64,000 nucleotides of DNA, taken from Lonicera japonica (Eukaryota > Streptophyta > Magnoliopsida > Dipsacales > Caprifoliaceae). Shown in pieces: positions 45,839 through 58,091 of this stretch. The notes below the pieces were generated by a model, which did not search any database, was not told the origin of the DNA, and saw only the letters and a program-made list of their open reading frames with translations. The position numbers were made by a program, and so were the translations under genes. How positions within the stretch are numbered: position 1 is the stretch's first letter; the number at the start of each line of letters is the position of its first letter. The DNA lies in assembly GCA_021464415.1 (NCBI GenBank), contig CM038470.1, positions 26,561,601 to 26,625,600 of the forward strand, read 5' to 3'.

Positions 45839-46497
45839 TGCTATTGTTGTGTTGATGAATTAAAAAAGAAGCAAGAAACAGAAAGACAAAAAATAAATAA
45901 AACAAAGTTGCTGCTTAGCTTCTTGATAACCGTGCCAAGAAAGAAAAGAGGAGGAAAAAATAGAGCTGCTGCTTGTGAATTAATTGCTACGGCTGCTGTC
46001 CTCTCCTCTTGAAAACCCTTGCCCCCTTTTATAATTGAATAGCTTTAATTATGGGCTTTGGCTCTATTGGATGGGCTGCTGCATCAATCAACAAGGCTGG
46101 GCTAGTGGACTGCTGGAAATGGGCTGGGCAATTAAATAACAAAAACCACATCTTTATTTAAACATTCTTGCTGGAATTAATTCTAGCAGCGCACTGATTG
46201 TATATTGGCCATAACTTTGCGCTTTGAACTCCGATTGACGCAAGGTTTTCGTCCACGCGTAGCTAACTCAAAGATCTAGAACTTTTGTCTCTGGAGTTTT
46301 CTTCAAATTCTGTACGGATTAGTGCCAGAAATTTATTGAACTCAGGCTTTGCGCGCATCCATTTTTTCCTTCAATTGCAAACTTCTCGATGTAATTCCAA
46401 ATACCTAAAAAACTCCAAAAGCACAACAAATATAGTAATATATGCTCTTCAAGATATATATTAGTGCCCTAAATTGTACCAATTTCTTGGCACATCA
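44941..46497 (-). mobile_element. Athila-like solo LTR nested in the Ogre-like 5' LTR
   Basis: 1,557 bp from TGTTGTGAATG to ...GGCACATCA, the reverse of the Athila-like LTRs at 7,349 and 34,324. Perfect target duplication TAACT (44,936-44,940 and 46,498-46,502). The 3' LTR of the host element shows the empty site (GGTAACTAAAATA, near 56,231). It contains an (AAT)n tract at 45,799-45,836. Confidence 0.95.
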
Positions 46498-47610
46498 TAA
46501 CTAAAGTCTCTTCTAGTAATCAAATAATATATATGCATACTGGTTTTATTGTACTTTATTTAGTAGTTATAGATTTGTTTAATTCTTATTTAAGTTTATC
46601 ATACATACTTGTTTAATTTATCAGAAGTATTATAAGTGAGTAGGGAGTTAGCTTGCTCGGGTCAATATAAACCGAAAGCATTTACTTTCATTACCTCATC
46701 TTTAATTGTTTAACTTAGTTACTTATAATGTAGGCTCGTTATATCTGTTGTTCTGTCCACTTTCTAATTGGATAAACTTATTATCAAGTTACTGATATTC
46801 TATCATTTTTAAATAAAATCATTTGTAAAACCAGAAAAAGTAAAGTTATTATTGTACGGATAAAACCAAGTTTTCAAATCCAGACTGATAAAGTTTACTC
46901 ACGAATTAAACTTATAAGATATATTCTATCTTTCATATAGATCGTGATATATTTGATACATTCTCCTCAAGAGTTTAATTCCATATTGAATTAATTTCAA
47001 TAAGATCCGATTTTTTCTAAAATCAACCAAACGAGATAATTAATGTTGTTATCTGAGGAAACAATGCCAAATCACTCTCATTTCAAAACAGATAAGATAA
47101 ACTTTTGTCATTAGTAATCAGACTTCGACAAATCAAAACATCAGATCACTGAATACAAGGTTTTCATCCTTTTTCATATTTTCCCCAAAAATCAGGTTTT
47201 CAAGAGATGTTTCCAAAAGGTAATAGAATATCAGTAAAAGCATCCAAGTTTTCCAACATAGAATAAACTTATAAGACCACTAGAGACTGAAAGGGCGGAA
47301 CGGGTGCTTAACACCTTCCCAATCCGTAACATAGTTCCCGAACTCTATAGAATCTTGGTTTCGTAGACAAATGTGTAAGAAAAGGCTTATATATAGCCTT
47401 TCCCCTTACGCAACTCTTTTGTTCATTTTTTTCGTAAAATGTACTGGCGATTCTGAATGAATCCTCTTGCATCTAAAAATAGGATAGAGGGACACCCGAT
47501 ATGAATTATCAACACATAGAAGCAAATGGAACAACAGAATCCTTTTTCGATGTTTCAAACTCCCAAACCAGATGTTGAGACCAAGGGGTTGCATTTGCTG
47601 ATTCTCACAG

Positions 47611-47630
47611 TGGCGACTCTACTGGAGACC
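47611..47630 (+). other. Ogre-like primer-binding site
   Basis: TGGCGACTCTACTGGAGA starts one base after the LTR end and begins with TGG, as expected for pairing to a tRNA 3' CCA. From memory, Ogre elements use a tRNA-Arg primer with a very similar site; this was not checked. Confidence 0.7.
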
Positions 47631-48760
47631 ATAAGAAAACTAGGCTCTTATATGTGGACTTTTGTTTATAATATGTTGAAATGCATGCTTTTTCTACTTG
47701 CCTTTAAGCCCCTCTAACGTGGCACTTGGATTTTATTGTTGACTTGGCAAAGAGGCGCAGTAGAGTCCATTCATTTACATAGACATATATTTAGGATTTT
47801 CCCTATTTGTTAAAATTGATTGTGAAGAAATATATTTTTAAATAAAAATGGCGTTTTTAAAATATACCTCGAAGATAAGATATTTGCAATTAAACCTTTT
47901 GAAAATTCTTGTTTTCATGCACATCACTATTCATGCATGGTTCTTATGAGTGTGATTTTTACCCCAAACCTTCGAAAGTATTATAAGTGAGTAAGGAGTT
48001 GGCTTGCTTGGGTCAACATAAACCGAAAGCATTTACTTCCATTCTCATTAGCCAAGTACGCCCTCGAGGTATATCGAGTGACGAGAACACTCACGTACCC
48101 GGAAAATATATCAGAAGATTCTTGTACGTACCCGCCCTTGGGGTATATCACGAGATCTTGCCAAATAGGAGGGAGCCTGAAGCCTTCACCTTGCATTACA
48201 CCTGCGTTGCATATAAGAAGAGTTGAGATAGAACAATCTTATCATTTATTTTATCAAATGTGAGGAGTTGTACCACATCGGGTCTTACCATAAATATCTC
48301 CCCCAGATATTGACAAGTACGGCCGGAGGCTGACCAACCCCGACGTAGAAACTTACAACGAGATCACCTCGTTGTGACTTTCCCTGGTACAACTCCCATG
48401 AAAAGCAACTCAAGAGGAGAGATATTCTTAATTTTCACTAAAAAATCAAAAGATGAATTTTTTTTCAAAAATTCGAGACAAGTTGGGTAACCCAAGGAGC
48501 ATTTCGCTGCTTACCCACCGAAAATTCTTTCAAGTTGTTGTTGACATGTCTTTACAAAACACATAAAAATTGTTTTTCATTATTTATTTACCTAACTTTT
48601 TTTGCGGAAAAGTTCGCACCATTATCATGTGTGTATTTTAAAAGTTAAAAGCTTTCGTCTACGATCTGGAAGGCTAGCAAAGCAACGATCACACCAATAG
48701 ACTATTCAATGTCTCCGTTTAAATAGGAACAACCTTCAGTAGAGGGCCGCTAGAAAATAA
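47631..48760 (+). other. Leader of the Ogre-like element, non-coding
   Basis: No domain in any frame. An extra copy of the LTR 65-bp motif lies at about 47,975-48,040 (GTTGGCTTGC...GTCAAC). GC-richer segments at 48,050-48,420 contain inverted words such as CCCTCGAGGTATATCGAG. Confidence 0.6.
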
Positions 48761-49930
48761 AAAAGACCACATATCAGATCAAGTTACCAAGGCCTTTGTT
48801 TCAACTAAGGTTTTCGTAGAACTCAAAACAAACAAAACCGCCGGGCATCCACATATCAAGCAAGGCTGTTAAGGCCTCAACTAAACAATAGATCAAGCAG
48901 GGCATCTGGAGTATAAATCTACGAGTGATTAGATAAGGATGCCGGAGTCGCCACATACTATAGATCAAATACAGCCGCCAAGGTAACCGTCGACCTCAGA
49001 TTAGACAAAGCCCTTAGGGCCTCTTTTTACCAACAATCAAATGAGGCCACCAGAGGCTCCATAAACTTCATATTAGATAATGCCATTAAGACCATCACCG
49101 ACTATGGATTAAGTAGGGACACCAGAGCATCAGTCAACCACAGATAAGATAGGGCTATCAGGAACTCTATTGCTGCCCGGGGCTCCATCAACCTCAAAAT
49201 AGATAAGGCCACATAAGGCTCCATAAACCACATATCAGACAAAGCTGCTAGGGCCTCCACAAATCAAAAATCGAATACGGCTACCTGGGCCTTTATCAAA
49301 CCTCAGATCGGGTAGGGCCATTAAGACCTTAGCTTGCTATAGATCGGACAAGTTCATCAAGGACTCCACCAACATTTAGATCAGACAAACCCACCAAGGC
49401 CTACGTCAATCATGTTTTAGGCGGGGCCATTAGGGCCTCTTTTAACCTCAGATCGGGTAGGGCTGTTAAGACCTCATCTGATAATAGATTGGACAAGCTC
49501 GTCAAAGACTGTCAATTTCAGATCAGATAAAGCTACTAGAGCCTCTAAATAACCATTGTTCAGATAAGACCGTCAAGGCCTCCATCGCCCTCAGATTAGA
49601 GAGAGCAGTTAAGACCTTCATCGACCTCAGATCAGGGAGAGATCATACAGGATCGTCAAGAACTCTGCCAACATCAGATCAGACAAACTCACTAAGACCT
49701 CAGTCGACCATGTTTCAAGTACGGCTAATAGGGCCTCTATCGACCACCGGCTATAGATTAGGTAAGGTCATTAAGATCTTCTTCAAATATAAATCAAGAA
49801 GGACCACATGGCTTCTATCGACTTCAGATCAGACTAGGCCGCCAAGGACTCCACTTACTTTAAAGCTAGGCAAGACTATCAACACCTGCACCGGACATAT
49901 CAAAATTGTTGTTTTCAATGAGCAAATAAT
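48760..49930 (+). repeat. Ogre interior array 1: degenerate ~40-bp units
   Basis: Units built on CAGATCAGACAAG, GCCAC/TTAAG and GCCTCCATC (for example 49,020-49,930). They vary in length and are strongly diverged, so the array is old. Confidence 0.8.
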
Positions 49931-50209
49931 TGTACACACTCGCCCTTGATCACCATCGAATTTGTTAAGGTTTAACAGATATCGGCCAATAGGGCACCTC
50001 TCGGGTTTTGAGTATAAATTTTTTTAAACCAAGATCTTAGTCGGAATTACGTGCTAAATCAGAGTGCATATTTTCGACCTCCACAATATTTCGTCCACTA
50101 AAGGATAAGAAACAACACCTCAAGATGCTCCTCTAAGTTTGTTAGTAAGCCATCTAGGTCGACTCGAACAAAGAATTTAACAACGTGGTTGGGCCATATC
50201 AGCAAGTTT

Positions 50210-51815
50210 CATAAAGCCCTCTTCTCGAGGCATACTCGCACAAAGCCCTCTTCCCAAGGCACACGTATCGAAGCCCCCTTATTGAGGCACACACATCAAT
50301 CCCTCTTTTTGAGGTGAACATACACCAGGTCCTCTATTCGAGGTGTGCACACACGTAATCCTTGGGGAACACATACACCATCCCTCTTCTAGAGGTGAAC
50401 ATACACCAGGCCTTCTTTTTGAGGTGCGCACACACGTAATCCTTGTCTCGAGGAACACATACACCATCCCTTTTCTAGAGGTACACACCCACGAATACCT
50501 CTTTCCGAGGCATACACACACCTAATCCTCATTTCGAGGTGAACATGCATAAAGCCCCTTTGTCGGGACACACACAATCCTTCTTCTCGAGGTGTACGCA
50601 CACGCACAAAGACCTCTTCTCGAGGCACACACATGTAATCCTTTTTTGGAAAAACACACCGAAGCCCTCTTCCCAAGGTAGCCATGCATCGAAGCCTTCT
50701 TCCTGAGGCATATATACACACATAAAACTCTCTTCCCGAGGCACACACATCAAGTCCTCTTCTCGAGGCATACACACACAAAGCCTTCTTCTCGAAGCGC
50801 ACACACATACTATGTTCTCTTCTCGAGGCAACCATGCACCGAAGCCCTTTTCTCAAGGCACACACAAGCCCTTTTCTCAAGGAAACCATTCACCGAATCC
50901 CTCTTTTCGAGGCACATACACACACTCCAAGCCCTCTCCCCGAGACACATACACATATAAAGCTCACTTCCCAAGGCACATACATCAAGCCCCATTCTCG
51001 AGGTAAACACACACAAAGCCCTTTCCCTGAGACATTCACGAAGTCCTCTTCTCGAAGCACGCACACACACCAAAGCCCTCTTCCCGAGGCGTACACATCA
51101 AGCCCTCTTCTCGAGGCACCCATGCACTGAAACCCTTTTCTCGAGGCACATACACACACTATAGCCGTCTTCTCAAGGCACACACATCAAGCCCTTTTTT
51201 GGAGGCATAAACACACAAAGCCCACTCCCTGAGGCATTCACAAGGCCCTCTTCTAGAGGCGCGCACACACACCAAGTCCTCTTTTGGAGGCACCCACACA
51301 CTGAAGCCTTATTCTCAAGGCGCACACACATCAATCCCTCTTCTCGAGGCAACCATGCACCGAAGCCCCCTTTTCGAGGCACATACACACACTATAGCCA
51401 TCTCCCCGAGGCACCCCAAGCCATCTCCTCGAGGCACATACACACACGAAGCCCTCTCCATAAGGCATTCATAAAGCCATCTTCTTGAGGCACACACACA
51501 CACACCAAGCCCTCTTCTCAAGGCACCCACACACAGAAGCCCTTTCGTCAAGGCGCATATATACTAAGTCCTTCTCTCGAGGAAACCATGCACCGAAGAA
51601 CTCTTTTCGAGGCATATACACGCCCAAGCCCTCTTCCTGAGACACCCATGCACCGAAACCTTTTTCTCGATATACATACACACACTGTAGCCCTCTTTTT
51701 AAGGCACTCGAAGCCCTCTCCCTAAAACACATACACACACGAAGCCCTCTTCTAGAGGATCACAGACCAAGGCACACCCACGAGGCCTTTTGTTGAAACA
51801 CACACGCAACTCGCC
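50210..51815 (+). repeat. Ogre interior array 2: ~30-bp units with (CA)n
   Basis: About 45-50 units of AAGCCCTCTTCTCGAGGCAC followed by ACACAC runs of variable length. Many have a CCTC...GAGG inverted pair. Long cysteine-rich minus-strand frames here arise from the repeat and are not genes. Confidence 0.95.
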
Positions 51816-51829
51816 TTCTTCCTGGGAGG

Positions 51830-52560
51830 GTATTTTTGTGAACAAAACCTGAAGGTATTTTTGGGTAAAATTATGTAATTTTCAAAACCTGCGGGTATTT
51901 TGGTGTGATTATGTGAGTTATATAAATAAGAGGATAAAATTATATAATTTTTAAAACCTGAGGGTACTCTAGTGTGATTATATGAGTTATATAAATAAGA
52001 GGGTAAAATTATGTAATTTTTAAAAAACCTTAGGGTACTTTGGTGTGATTATGTGAGTTATATAAATAAGAGGGTAAAATTATGTAATTTCTAAAACTTG
52101 AGGGTACTTTGGGTAATTATGAGAGTTATAGGGCCAACAGGGTAAAATTATATAATTTTTAAAACCTGAGGGTACTTTGGTGTTATTATGTGACTTATAT
52201 AAATAAGAGGGTAAAATTTTGTAATTTTTAAAACTTGAGGGTACTTTGGGCAATTACGAGAGTTATGGGGTTTATAGGATAAAATTATGTAATTTTTAAA
52301 ACTTGAGGGTACTTTGGATAATTATGGGAGTTATAGGGCCTACAGGGTAAAATAATATAATTTTCAAAATTTGAGGGTACTTTGGTGTGATTATGTAAGT
52401 AATATAAATAAAAGGGTAAAATTATGTAATTTCTAAAACCTGAGGGTACTTTGGGTAATTACGAAAGTTATGGGGTTTATAGGATAAAATTATATAATTT
52501 TCAAAAATATGAGGGTACTTTGGGTAATTATGAGAGCTATATGATTTTTTATTAACCTAA
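51830..52560 (+). repeat. Ogre interior array 3: ~69-bp units
   Basis: About ten units with GAGGGTACTTTGG and GTAAAATTATGTAATTTTTA. Two variants alternate: one with GTGTGATTATGTGAGTTATA, one with GTAATTACGAGAGTTATGG. This suggests higher-order amplification. Confidence 0.95.
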
Positions 52561-53912
52561 GTGCGTTTTATATACTTTATGAGAGTTTTTAAGGTTTTAA
52601 AGGTAAAAGAATGTAAGTTCCAAAAATCGGATATTATTGTTAGATTATGTGAATTAATGAACGTTTATTTTTCTAAACATACAAGAAACTACGAATCATG
52701 ATCAACAAAACAGCATGAAAAATATCCTTAGCCAATAAGTAGTATTTTTCCATGTCAAAGTTATCAATAAAAAGCATGCTAAAACACTACTTCACTTATA
52801 TGAATACATGTATAACATACCTTATCTTCCAATAGATCACTAAACATAAGCATACACAGTTTTAATGCATACTTGCATAATATCTTGTAATTGACTGGTG
52901 TTAGGCATTTTAGAAAACATGCGCACGCTTGGCAACGGATCTCAAGGGAGACCGACTCCGTGAAAAACCACAGGATGTCTGAAATTGTTTAACTCATAGC
53001 ACATCCTGGTCGACCACACTGCGGTCATGATCTACCCTATCATCCTCGTCATTAACATAGGGACTGCATCGAAGAACACCCAGAGTACCCATATACAGGA
53101 AAACTCGAGAAAAGAGAAGCTAGAGAGAGAATAAGAGAATGAAAAGAAAAGAACCCGTGCATGATAATATTCAATGCAAAATTCTAAGTCGTTTCTTCAA
53201 ATCACGAGACAGCACAACCTGTGAAAAAAATCTCTGATCTCAAGATGATCACAGAACCTATAATGCGAATGAGAAAATATCGGATAAGACGAGAATATAA
53301 AAAATTGAAAGACTAGAAAAGAGAAAAAGTCCCGTATGAGCGCTCAGAGCGAGTGAGATAAACAGAATTGTGTAGAGTGACAGGGAGAGCCACACCAAGA
53401 GTGACAGCTAGGTCAAAACGGCTCAGGGTTTCGTCTTGGGTGAGTAAAGCTCTTGATCACGCCAAATAGAAAAAGAAGCTCGTGGCCAAAAACATAAAAA
53501 GGCAGGAAAAGCTTCCACGAATGAGGAAGAAATAAGGACATCGAAAAAACAAAAAATGATGTGGGCCCCAATTTTCTCAAAATAGCAGATAACATCACAA
53601 GATCAAAGACTTCTGAAAAATATATTTCCTTTTTAGCTTGATAAATCAAAAACAACTTAGAAACAAGCAAAAGATTGAATCATCACTACGCATGAACTAC
53701 GAGGGTCGAGAAAATACATCTTAAAAACTACTGTCTCGAAATCAAACAACTTAAAAAAAACAAGTTTTCAAAAAAATTTCCAGAGAATGTAGAACTTTTA
53801 GAATAAATAAACTCCCAAACGAGCTCTTTTATCCTCAGAGAATTCTCTCTATCTCTCTTCAGATGATCAAAATTACTATTACAGCGAACATGATTACTCA
53901 GCAGATCACATA
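52561..53912 (+). other. Ogre interior between arrays, no gene seen
   Basis: Purine-rich stretches (53,105-53,160 and 53,280-53,340) and unique sequence. The frames here have no recognisable domain. Confidence 0.55.
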
Positions 53913-54195
53913 TGCCCTTTGCCAAGGCAAACTGATCACACACTTTTTCTACAGGCATAAGCCCTCTCCAGAGGCAATCCATTCATATAAGCCCTTTTTA
54001 CAGGCAAAACATCACTCACAAGTCCATTTTATATGCACAAGCCCTTTTCGGAGGCAATCCATTCACATAAGCCTTTTCTACATGCAAAACATCACTAAAA
54101 TGTCCTTTCTACAGGCACAAGCCCTTTTCAGAGGCAACCCATTCACCTAAGCCCTCTACGGAGGCAAATCGGCCTTTTTGTTATTTTCTTTTATA
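53913..54195 (+). repeat. Ogre interior array 4: ~30-bp units
   Basis: About eight units of AAGCCCTTTCTACAGGCAAA plus CATTCAC. It shares the AAGCCCT...AGGCA core with array 2 but lacks the CA run. Confidence 0.9.
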
Positions 54196-54199
54196 GGTA

Positions 54200-54735
54200 C
54201 AAGCCCTCCCAGAAAAGCAGTGGAGCAATGGTAGTCCTTTCATCTGAGGCGAGTAGAGCAAATTAAGTCTTCCCAGAGAGGCAGTGGAGCAATGGTAGTC
54301 CTCCCATCTGAGGCGAGTGGAGCAAATCAAGCCTTCCTAGAGAGGCAAGAGAGAAATGGTAGTCCTCCCATCTAAGGCAAGTGGAGCAAATCAAGTCCTC
54401 CCAGAGAGGCAGTGTAGCAATGGTAGTCCTCCCATCTGAGGCGAGTAGAGCAAATCAAATTCCTTCCAGAGAGGCAGTGGAGTAATGGTAGTCCTCCCAT
54501 CTGAGGCGAGTGGAGAAAATCAAGTCCTCCCAGAGAGGCAGTGGAGCAATGGTAGTTCTCCCATCTGAGGCAAGTGGAGCAAAATAGTAGTCCTCCCACT
54601 AGAGGCAAGTAGAGCAAATCAAGCCCTCCAGAGAGGCAACAATGTAATAAAGGCCCTCTTTAGAGGCAGTGTAAATCCTTTATATAGGCACAAGCCCTTT
54701 CTGGAAGCAAACCAACCACAAGCCCTCTCCGGAGG
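54200..54735 (+). repeat. Ogre interior array 5: ~64-bp units
   Basis: About seven units pairing GTCCTCCCAGAGAGGCAGTG with GTCCTCCCATCTGAGGCGAG. The last units decay into AAGCCCTCTCCGGAGG, linking it to arrays 2 and 4. It lies about 100 bp before the 3' LTR. Confidence 0.93.
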
Positions 54736-54820
54736 TACTCACAAACACTTTTGCATGCATTTATTAGGGTTCTTGTTGGAGCCACAAATCGAAGTCACTT
54801 CCAGTCGCCTCAATTCCTTG

Positions 54821-54840
54821 GAAGCAGAATTGAGAGGGTC
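54821..54840 (+). other. Polypurine-rich tract before the 3' LTR
   Basis: GAAGCAGAATTGAGAGGGTC ends at the LTR border. The position and purine bias fit the plus-strand priming site; two pyrimidines at the end are unusual. Confidence 0.6.
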
Positions 54841-57349
54841 TGTAGAAACCCCACTCCGTGACCCCCGCAAGAATCCTTATTTTATTACTAAGTTGTTCTC
54901 CATTTTTAAGCTTAAATTTTTGATTTTGGTAGTTTGGCATTTTTTAGGCTTATTTTGCCTTTTTCTTGTTTTTGCCCACTTTTCATCCCACATTGGATGG
55001 AAATTAAAAGTAAGGCCTTGAGTTTTCTTATAAATAAGGGCCTAAGGCTTGTAGTTAGGGGAGAGCCAAATGAGAAGAATCATGTAAGAGCTTTTTTGGC
55101 CATTGAACCAATAATTCTCATTAGTATAAGATTTTACTACTCTTTTATTAAGATGTCGAAAATTATGCTCTAATTAATTTTATTAGGTTCTTAAAAAATA
55201 AGATCATTTTCAGTATAAAGTTTGCACTCGAAGTGTCAGTCTTTGTCAATGCCGGAGATCCGTCTGCTTCTATCGTATTTATATTATCGTCGGGAAGGTA
55301 ATCATCTGACTCTTTTTTTATTTAAGTTTATTATATGCATACTTGTCTTATTTTAATTAAGTTTATTATATGTATGCTTGTCTTACTTTAAATTAACTAT
55401 ATATGCGTACTTGTTTTAATTTTAGTATATATATCTTTATTTAAGTTTATTATCTGACTTGTTTAATTAAGTTCATTATATACGTATTTGTTTAATTTCT
55501 CGAAAATATTATAAGTGAGTAAGGAGTTGGCTTGCTTGGGCCAACATAAACTGAAAACATTTACTTTCACTATCATCTGAACTCTTCTTTTAACTAAATT
55601 TATTATATGCATACTTGTTTATTATTTTAATTAAGTTTATTATCTGTGTACATGCTTAATTTTAATTAAAGTATTTTTTTATATTAAACTCCCAAAGAGT
55701 TTATATCGAGTCCAGAACTCGCCCACACACTAGAAATTGCTTCGAAAAGTTTGTTGTCCAAACAAACTTATTTTTAGAAGGGTTTGTCGCACGACAAACC
55801 CCTATTTATCTGGCGACAAGTTTTCCAAACACCAACCAACCACTTTCTGACACATTAGTCTGTCAAAAACATCATTTCAGTCGTTTGTCGCAAGACATTT
55901 CTATCTTTTTAGGGAATGTCACGCGACAAACCCTTTCGAGCACTATAAATAAGCCAATAACCCCATAGCTTCAAGGATGGGGGTTGGGACACCAAAAATC
56001 CTTACTCTCTATCTTTCTCTCTCATATATGCAATCTTTAAGCCTTCTTCGGAAGCACATTTGATAATATTTATTTTTGCAAGAGTCTCAGATCTAATCTT
56101 AGTACCTGGAATGTTATCTTTTAGAGTCAAACCGCTGAAAATATTTCAAAGAGGAAAGCTGATATCCGCTAGAAGTCTTTTCTCCTATATTATATTTTTT
56201 CTCTTTCATTCTTATATATATTGTCGAGAAGGTAACTAAAATATCTTCTAGTAATCAAATAATATATCTGCATAATGGTTTTATTGTACTTTATTTAGTA
56301 GTTATAGATTTGTTTAATTCTTATTTAAGTTTATCATACGTACTTCTTTAATTTCTCGGAAGGATTATAAGTGAGTAGGGAGTTGGCTTGCTCGGGTCAA
56401 CATAAAGCGAAAGCATTTACTTCTACTATCCTTATATTGTTTAACTTAGTTATTCATAATGTAGAGTCGTTATGTCTGTTGTTCTGTCTACTTTCTAGTT
56501 GTATAAACTTATTGTTAAGTTACTGATATTCTATCATTTTTAAATAAAATGACTTGATAAAATCATTTGTAAAACCAGAAGAAGTAAAGTCGTTATCGTC
56601 CGGATAAAACAAAGTTTTTAAAACCCGGACTGATAAAGTTTACTCAGAAATTAAACTCAGATATATTATGTCTTTCATATAGACCATAATGTATCTGATA
56701 CACTCTCCTCAAGAGTTCAATTCCATATCGAATCAATTCCAATAAGATCTTATCTTTTTTGAAATTAACCAAACAAGATAATTGATGTTGTTATCTGAGA
56801 AAACAATACCGAATAACTTTCATTTCAAAACATATAAGATAAAATTTTATCATTGGCAATTAGACTTCGACAAATCAAAACATCAGATCACAGAATACAA
56901 GGTTTTCATCCATTTCCATTTTTTCCCAAGAAATCAGGTTTTCAAGATATATTTTCGAAAGGTAGTAGAATATCAGTAAAAGTATCCAAGTTTTCCAACA
57001 TAGAATAAACATATAAGACCACTAGAGATCGAAAGGGCGAAACGGATGCTTAACACCTTTTCAATCCGTAACATAGTTCCTGAACGCTATAGAATTCTGG
57101 TTTCGTAGATAAATGTGTAAGAAAAGGCTTATATGTAGCATTTTCCCTTACATAACTCTTTTGTTCGTTTTCTCGTAAAACGTAATGGCGACTCTGAATG
57201 AACCCTCTTGCATCTAGAAATAGGATAGAGGGACACCCGATATGAATTATCAACACATAGAAGCACATGGAACAACGGAATCATTTTTCGATGTTTCAGA
57301 CTCCCAAACCAGAGGTTGAGACCAGGGGTCACATTTGCGGATTCTCACA
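54841..57349 (+). mobile_element. Ogre-like 3' LTR, 2,509 bp
   Basis: TGTAGAAACCCC...GATTCTCACA. It has the TTTATTATATGC-type units (55,325-55,400), the 65-bp motif at about 55,507 and 56,366, palindromes at 55,785, 55,886 and 55,918, and TATAAATAAG at 55,944-55,953. It provides the empty site for the nested solo LTR. Confidence 0.93.
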
Positions 57350-57354
57350 GTACT

Positions 57355-57568
57355 TTATAGTTCTTGTATGTTTTATGTTTTTGTTTGATTATGTTTTATA
57401 TGGCATTGTTTTATGTTGTTTATTCCTTTGCTCTGTCAGGCCTCTTTGTTAGAGTATATCAAGGAAACTTTTCATCCTTGTTGTAAATCTTTCAGGTATA
57501 GAAGTTTTCCATTCCGATTTATGTATATATACAGAGCCGAGGCCCTCCCTTTATACCAAAAAAATAAA
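57355..57568 (+). mobile_element. Non-LTR insertion of copy B, right part
   Basis: Continues 42,984-43,477 after the Ogre-like element and ends ACCAAAAAAATAAA before the target duplication at 57,569-57,580. Confidence 0.75.
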
Positions 57569-57580
57569 TTCATATCGTCC

Positions 57581-58086
57581 ACATCATCTAAGTACGCACA
57601 TGGAAAGCCTATACTAAAACTTAAAAGACTAAATTTTATAATGCATATAAATTTTCATACTAGATATCCACATGGCCAGAAAGATTGTTTTATTTTTAAT
57701 TTAATGGAAAAGAGACCAGAAAGATTATTTTATTTCATAATCAAGCAATTGTGATTTTTCCATTAAACAAGGGAACTTTTTGAAATTTAAAGTTTTATTG
57801 TGTCCCAAGTTAGAAATTAAGTTATTTACTAATTAATTTCTACCAATTTTCTCCAGGAAAAAAGTAATAAAAAGCGTGATTGACTCACACTCTAATAGAA
57901 ATGGAAATGTGTATTGTCTGTGTGCCCTAACTTCAATTTTATCATGTTTCATTTACCAAAATTTTTATTGATCTAAATTGATCTCATAATATCATTAATC
58001 TCATTAGGTTAAAAGTTTGGAAACCTAATCTGCTCTGCCCGATTGGGTAAACTTTGCACAACACTTTGTTTTTTTTTTGGCACATT
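57581..58086. other. Shared intergenic stretch of copy B
   Basis: Matches 19,237-19,640 with a local gain near 57,695-57,725 and 57,820-57,855. No gene is seen. Confidence 0.55.
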
Positions 58087-58091
58087 AATCC

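Larger units (their letters stand above)
43478..47609 (+). mobile_element. Ogre-like 5' LTR (with nested solo LTR)
   Basis: About 2.57 kb without the nested element. It contains tandem 33-bp-scale units with TTTATTATATGCATACTTGT (43,965-44,050), two copies of the 65-bp motif (44,150 and 46,626), palindromes of the TGTCGCRCGACA class and TATA box TATAAATAAG (44,641-44,650). Confidence 0.92.
43478..57349 (+). mobile_element. Non-autonomous Ogre-like LTR retrotransposon, 13.9 kb
   Basis: Perfect target duplication GTACT (43,473-43,477 and 57,350-57,354); copy A has the single site at about 19,009-19,013. LTRs run TGTAGACACCCC...GATTCTCACA. A primer-binding site lies at 47,611 and a purine-rich tract before 54,841. 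The interior of 7.2 kb shows no gag, protease, RT, RNase H or integrase motif in any frame. It is filled by tandem arrays. LTR ends, primer site and size fit the Ogre/Tat lineage of Ty3/gypsy. The two LTRs differ at roughly a tenth of positions in the first 260 bp, so insertion is not recent. Mobilisation would need proteins from another copy. Confidence 0.9.

Noticed and set aside
50279..51738. Several long minus-strand Cys/Arg-rich frames
   Set aside because: Product of the array of ~30-bp CA-rich units; frames overlap each other and change phase with every length variant.
53413..53982. Minus-strand frames of 84-85 codons in the Ogre interior
   Set aside because: No retrotransposon or host domain; purine-rich DNA read in reverse gives Phe/Leu-rich peptides.
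50210..54735. CRISPR-like regular repeats
   Set aside because: Units are contiguous or separated by simple CA runs; there are no unique spacers and the setting is a plant retrotransposon.
43478..57349. Integrated pararetrovirus
   Set aside because: Two LTRs, target duplication and primer site define an LTR retrotransposon; no movement-protein or coat-protein motif is seen.
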